From: Quillaja saponaria
Taxonomy: Eukaryota > Streptophyta > Magnoliopsida > Fabales > Quillajaceae
DNA: 64,000 bases
Assembly (NCBI GenBank): GCA_029379385.1
Contig: CM055618.1
Coordinates: 14,795,071 to 14,859,070 of the forward strand
Direction: 5' to 3'
Shown: one piece after another, positions 61,031 through 64,000 of the stretch
Layout: each line of letters starts with the position of its first letter
Position numbering within the stretch: position 1 is the first letter of the stretch
Program-made: the position numbers and the translations under genes
The notes under the pieces: model-generated
Databases searched by the model: none
Seen by the model: the letters and a program-made list of their open reading frames with translations, nothing else
Told to the model about the DNA's origin: nothing

Positions 61031-62731
61031 CACTTATCCACAAATCTTAACCTTAATGTGGATTCTTTTGCTATCCAATATCCATCAAGATAGATGCATG
61101 CATAATCTTTTCTTTTTCTTCATGTTCATTCTGTAAGTTTGTTTTGCAATCATGACTAAGATATACAATGTATCTTTTATTCATTAAAATTTTCTTATGT
61201 GTTACTTGGTCCTAACAAATAGGATGCACTTCCTAGAAGTAATACAACCCAATCATGATTTTAAAAGTCCTTTGGCTCTAGGAGATTAATTGTTGTAATA
61301 ACATTTATTGAATTGTAATTTTATTTGAATTTTTCGAATCGAATTTAATACAACTCTAATTGAGTTTATGAATTACAACAAAGAAAAAAAGCAAACAATC
61401 TCAATTAACTCAATTATTTCTTGGACTTGAATCCATGATCAGGATCAGAATCAGATGGCTCTATATCTCAAATCAATAACTAATCACATGGCAACACTGA
61501 TTATAAGTCAGTTTTTTGCCATGGAATTGCTCAATATCACTACTAATCACATGGTTTGGGAAATAATTACTTATTTCCTATTGGTTCGATTAGACTCTTC
61601 AAAGTTCCAACCCATGTTACTATGGCTTCAGTCACAAGTTGTGAAAGACATGTAAAAGAGAAGGAAAAAATAAAAAGGTGTTAGCAAGTCAGAAACCCTT
61701 TGATTTAAAGCCTAAATCCAAGTGATTTTAATTAACTTAAACCTTCTGAAGAAGGGACCATTTTAACTTTTTTAAGAGGCAGTGGCTCATAATTTTTATC
61801 TTCTGGTTATTTAGGACCTGTTTACCCTTCACTTTGGGGCTACTGAGACAATTTCCTTAAATTGCGCAAACTTTTTAGAACCTTTTAGGTGGTGTTTAAC
61901 AGTGCCTACCTTTATTTGGTACTAGTAAGTAATTAAGTACTGATTTTTCTATGTGCAGGTCAATTATCAAATCCCAATGACGCTTTATTCTTTGCTTCTA
62001 AAAATTAACTGCTTCTACGCGTAAACACCTTAACCAGTGGAGATGTGACCAGACAAATGTGGGGCTAGGTGGAAGGCAAGGAAGTCCACCCTCCCTCCTA
62101 CCATCTAATTCAATCCAAATATGTAGTCTGATTGATTTAGATTTTACTTGGGTCTTCAGATTTGAAATATAATTTTTGGATGAAAAGCAGAAACCATAAC
62201 AAAGTTCTTTTTTTTTTTGTTTAGGGAAATTAGGAAAAGACTGAGTTATTTAGTCACTAAAATTATGATTCTCTTCTCAAATTTGTTCTAGCAACAGTTT
62301 TTAAAACTAATTCAAGATTGTCTCCTTCTGTGGATGAAGCTTTTGAACATAGAAAGAAAACTATGTTCCCAACAATTTTCAAACAACTAAAGGTATACGT
62401 ACCCACCCAATTTCATGAGAAATTGCTGTTCTTTGATTAATGATCAAGATTATTAGGTTTTACTCTATTATTTGCACCATAGACATGAGAAATGCTGGAG
62501 CATCTTCCGAATTCTAACAACTAAAGAACTTGCTTCTCATATCCAACTAGAAAAGAATTTCTATTCACAATTGTATCTACAAACAGACTTCACAACAGGT
62601 CATCTCAATCACCACAGACCCTTGCTTCACAAAATGACTGCATTCTACATAACATGATTCAGTTCATTAAAGAGAGGGAGGGAGGGAGCGAGGGAGATTT
62701 TAATACAATCTAAGGGCATCCTGGCCTTGCA
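60177..62731. other. Intergenic region between convergent WAV3-like and RMD5-like genes
   Basis: This holds both 3' UTRs, a GA microsatellite at 60998-61029 and a GGGA repeat at about 62674-62694. No gene is supported. Confidence 0.5.
60998..61029. repeat. GA dinucleotide microsatellite
   Basis: About 16 uninterrupted GA units in intergenic DNA. Confidence 0.95.
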
Positions 62732-63889
62732 TCAAAAATACAGCTGCCTGCACTGCCCTGCATCAATATCAGTAGGGCAGTACGGGCATTTGAAAATCTT
62801 TGTGCTGTTCTTGGACATCTTCGTAATAGACTGCTTGCAGAGCACATGGCCGCATGACAACAACATTGGAGGGTTATCTTCTGTTGATTCATCCTTGGAT
62901 ACGGGACATACAAAGATGGAATGGAACTGGAACTCCCGATCCAACTCCACTGGCACAGGCAAATGGTTCATAGACTCCACTTGCTTCTTCCCTGCCATCA
63001 CATTCATAAATTTAAGAAGAGGTGGCAATACCTGCCCCCCTGCTGCTACAGTCACACTCAACGGACTGTCATGAGACTGGCCAAGAAGATTGCAGAACTG
63101 CCTTTTAAATTCCTCAGCCAAGCTGTCCCAGTTAGCTGGTGACAGTAATGCATTGTATGGAGAGCTATCAAGTTTTCCAGCCCATAGGAGACAAGCCATG
63201 AGCTTCTGGAAATCAGCCATGTGGCTGGAAGCAAAAGGAGCAAGGTGGGTTCTGGCATACATGAGAGCTTCATCTCTATTTCCATCTTGGAGTATTTTCA
63301 CAAACTGCATAGTATGAAGTTTCAGCATAAGATGTGATCCACTTTCACTGAGTTTGTCAGAATTATTGGCAGCCCAGTTTAGAGCTGGTCCGAGGTCTTG
63401 ACTGTCCATGGCTTCAATAATTTGATACATTTCCAGGAATGGAGATTTCATAGCAGCAGCAGATTCTGTTTCCCCAGTTTCCCTTATGAAATGATCACCA
63501 ACATCAAACAGGCCCTGACGATAGAAATGGCTGGCAATTATCTGGTTTAACATGTGTGAATCAAAATCAATATTTCTGTAAGCCTTAGATATATCAGGGT
63601 TCAAGGATTTCTCTAGAAGCTTCACATATTTACTGACTGCTACATTCAGCTCCTTCTGTGTACCTTCCAGTTGGCTGAGTGGTGCCATATTATGCAAAGT
63701 GTCCTTAAGTTGAGCAAGCACAGATTTATAATCAAGCTGGGAGCCAGGATCATTGGCTGACTGCACTTTATCTATAGCATTCTCAATTTCTTGTCTAATC
63801 TGATCGATTACTTCTTGACTTTTAGAACAAGACAGCTTTTGCTTTTTAGTAACACGATCGAAGGCATCTTTAATAGAATTCAGCTCCAT
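62732..63889 (-). CDS. RMD5/GID2-like LisH-CTLH-RING protein of the GID/CTLH ubiquitin ligase
   Basis: This is the plant homologue of yeast Rmd5 and animal RMND5A, a RING subunit of the GID/CTLH E3 complex. A single coding exon gives 385 residues from the ATG at 63889 (MELNSIKDAFDRV). A longer in-frame start at 63982 is unlikely because an acceptor (TCTTGCAG|GTGTAC) at about 63929 implies an intron in the 5' UTR. An N-terminal coiled region is followed by LisH (NQIIASHFYRQGLFDVGDHF, about residues 145-170) and CTLH (FLEMYQIIEAMDSQDLGPAL). A degenerate RING closes the protein (FVCPVSKDES, LLSCGHVLCKQSI, FKCPYCPTD). The frame is intact. Arabidopsis relatives At4g37880 and At2g22690 are likewise next to a WAV3-family gene. 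Confidence 0.93.
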   Translation of the reverse strand: MELNSIKDAFDRVTKKQKLSCSKSQEVIDQIRQEIENAIDKVQSANDPGSQLDYKSVLAQLKDTLHNMAPLSQLEGTQKELNVAVSKYVKLLEKSLNPDISKAYRNIDFDSHMLNQIIASHFYRQGLFDVGDHFIRETGETESAAAMKSPFLEMYQIIEAMDSQDLGPALNWAANNSDKLSESGSHLMLKLHTMQFVKILQDGNRDEALMYARTHLAPFASSHMADFQKLMACLLWAGKLDSSPYNALLSPANWDSLAEEFKRQFCNLLGQSHDSPLSVTVAAGGQVLPPLLKFMNVMAGKKQVESMNHLPVPVELDREFQFHSIFVCPVSKDESTEDNPPMLLSCGHVLCKQSITKMSKNSTKIFKCPYCPTDIDAGQCRQLYF

Positions 63890-64000
63890 ATTCAGTATCT
63901 GAAGTTTGTGACGAGTGATAAGTACACCTGCAAGATAGTGATGGGAACTCCCATAAATTAAAAATTTAGATAAGAAATCCATTAGATATCAAAACTTGAT
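63890..64000 (-). other. 5' UTR and intron start of the RMD5-like gene
   Basis: Leader exon sequence runs to about 63929, where a consensus acceptor marks an upstream intron that continues out of the window. Confidence 0.6.

Overview
The window is nuclear DNA of a dicot plant. The genes have plant exon-intron structure with GT/AG borders, the intergenic DNA is AT-rich, and nearly every protein is a plant family member (BRICK1, Aux/IAA, bHLH93-like, WAV3-like, STR2). STR2 is retained only by hosts of arbuscular mycorrhiza, so the species is probably an AM host. I cannot name the species. Gene names below come from recognising protein families by eye; no database search was run.

Layout. 1-2930: 3' end of an M3 oligopeptidase gene (+). 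4010-4919: BRK1 (+). 6609-9053: STR2, an ABCG half-transporter (-). 10324-13504: an At4g37920-like protein, probably plastid-targeted (-), head-to-head with mitochondrial HSC70 (13964-17576, +). 21685-23022: bHLH93-like factor (+). 24918-28432: nuclear SANT/Myb protein (-). 32023-32554: At5g65660-like membrane protein (-). 40466-43495: IAA8/IAA9-type auxin repressor (+). 49835-56483: a complete-looking Mutator-like element (MULE). 57877-60176: WAV3-like RING/vWA ubiquitin ligase (+). 62732-63889: RMD5/GID2-type CTLH-complex RING protein (-). The long gene-poor stretches (17.6-21.7, 28.4-32.0, 32.6-39.1, 43.5-49.8 and 60.2-62.7 kb) hold AT-rich sequence, small MITE-like repeats, a 549-bp tandem duplication and one microRNA-like foldback.

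The gene set matches three paralogous Arabidopsis segments as I remember them: At5g65620-65683, At2g22640-22690 and At4g37880-37920. The block therefore looks old and conserved, with STR2 kept here but lost in Arabidopsis. Several genes relate to auxin-guided growth and the cytoskeleton (IAA9, WAV3-like, BRK1).

The most unusual object is the 6.65-kb MULE. It has a perfect 9-bp target-site duplication and 185-bp terminal inverted repeats that are about 97% identical. Each end carries an array of six near-perfect palindromes, and two of these are in swapped order between the ends. Inside are a transposase with no N-terminal DNA-binding region and a plant-mobile-domain (PMD/MAIN-like) gene. Splice signals suggest both could come from one right-to-left transcript. 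Separately, three conserved genes (At4g37920-like, bHLH93-like, WAV3-like) each carry one extra G:C base that breaks an otherwise perfect reading frame. This is more likely residual assembly error than three pseudogenes.
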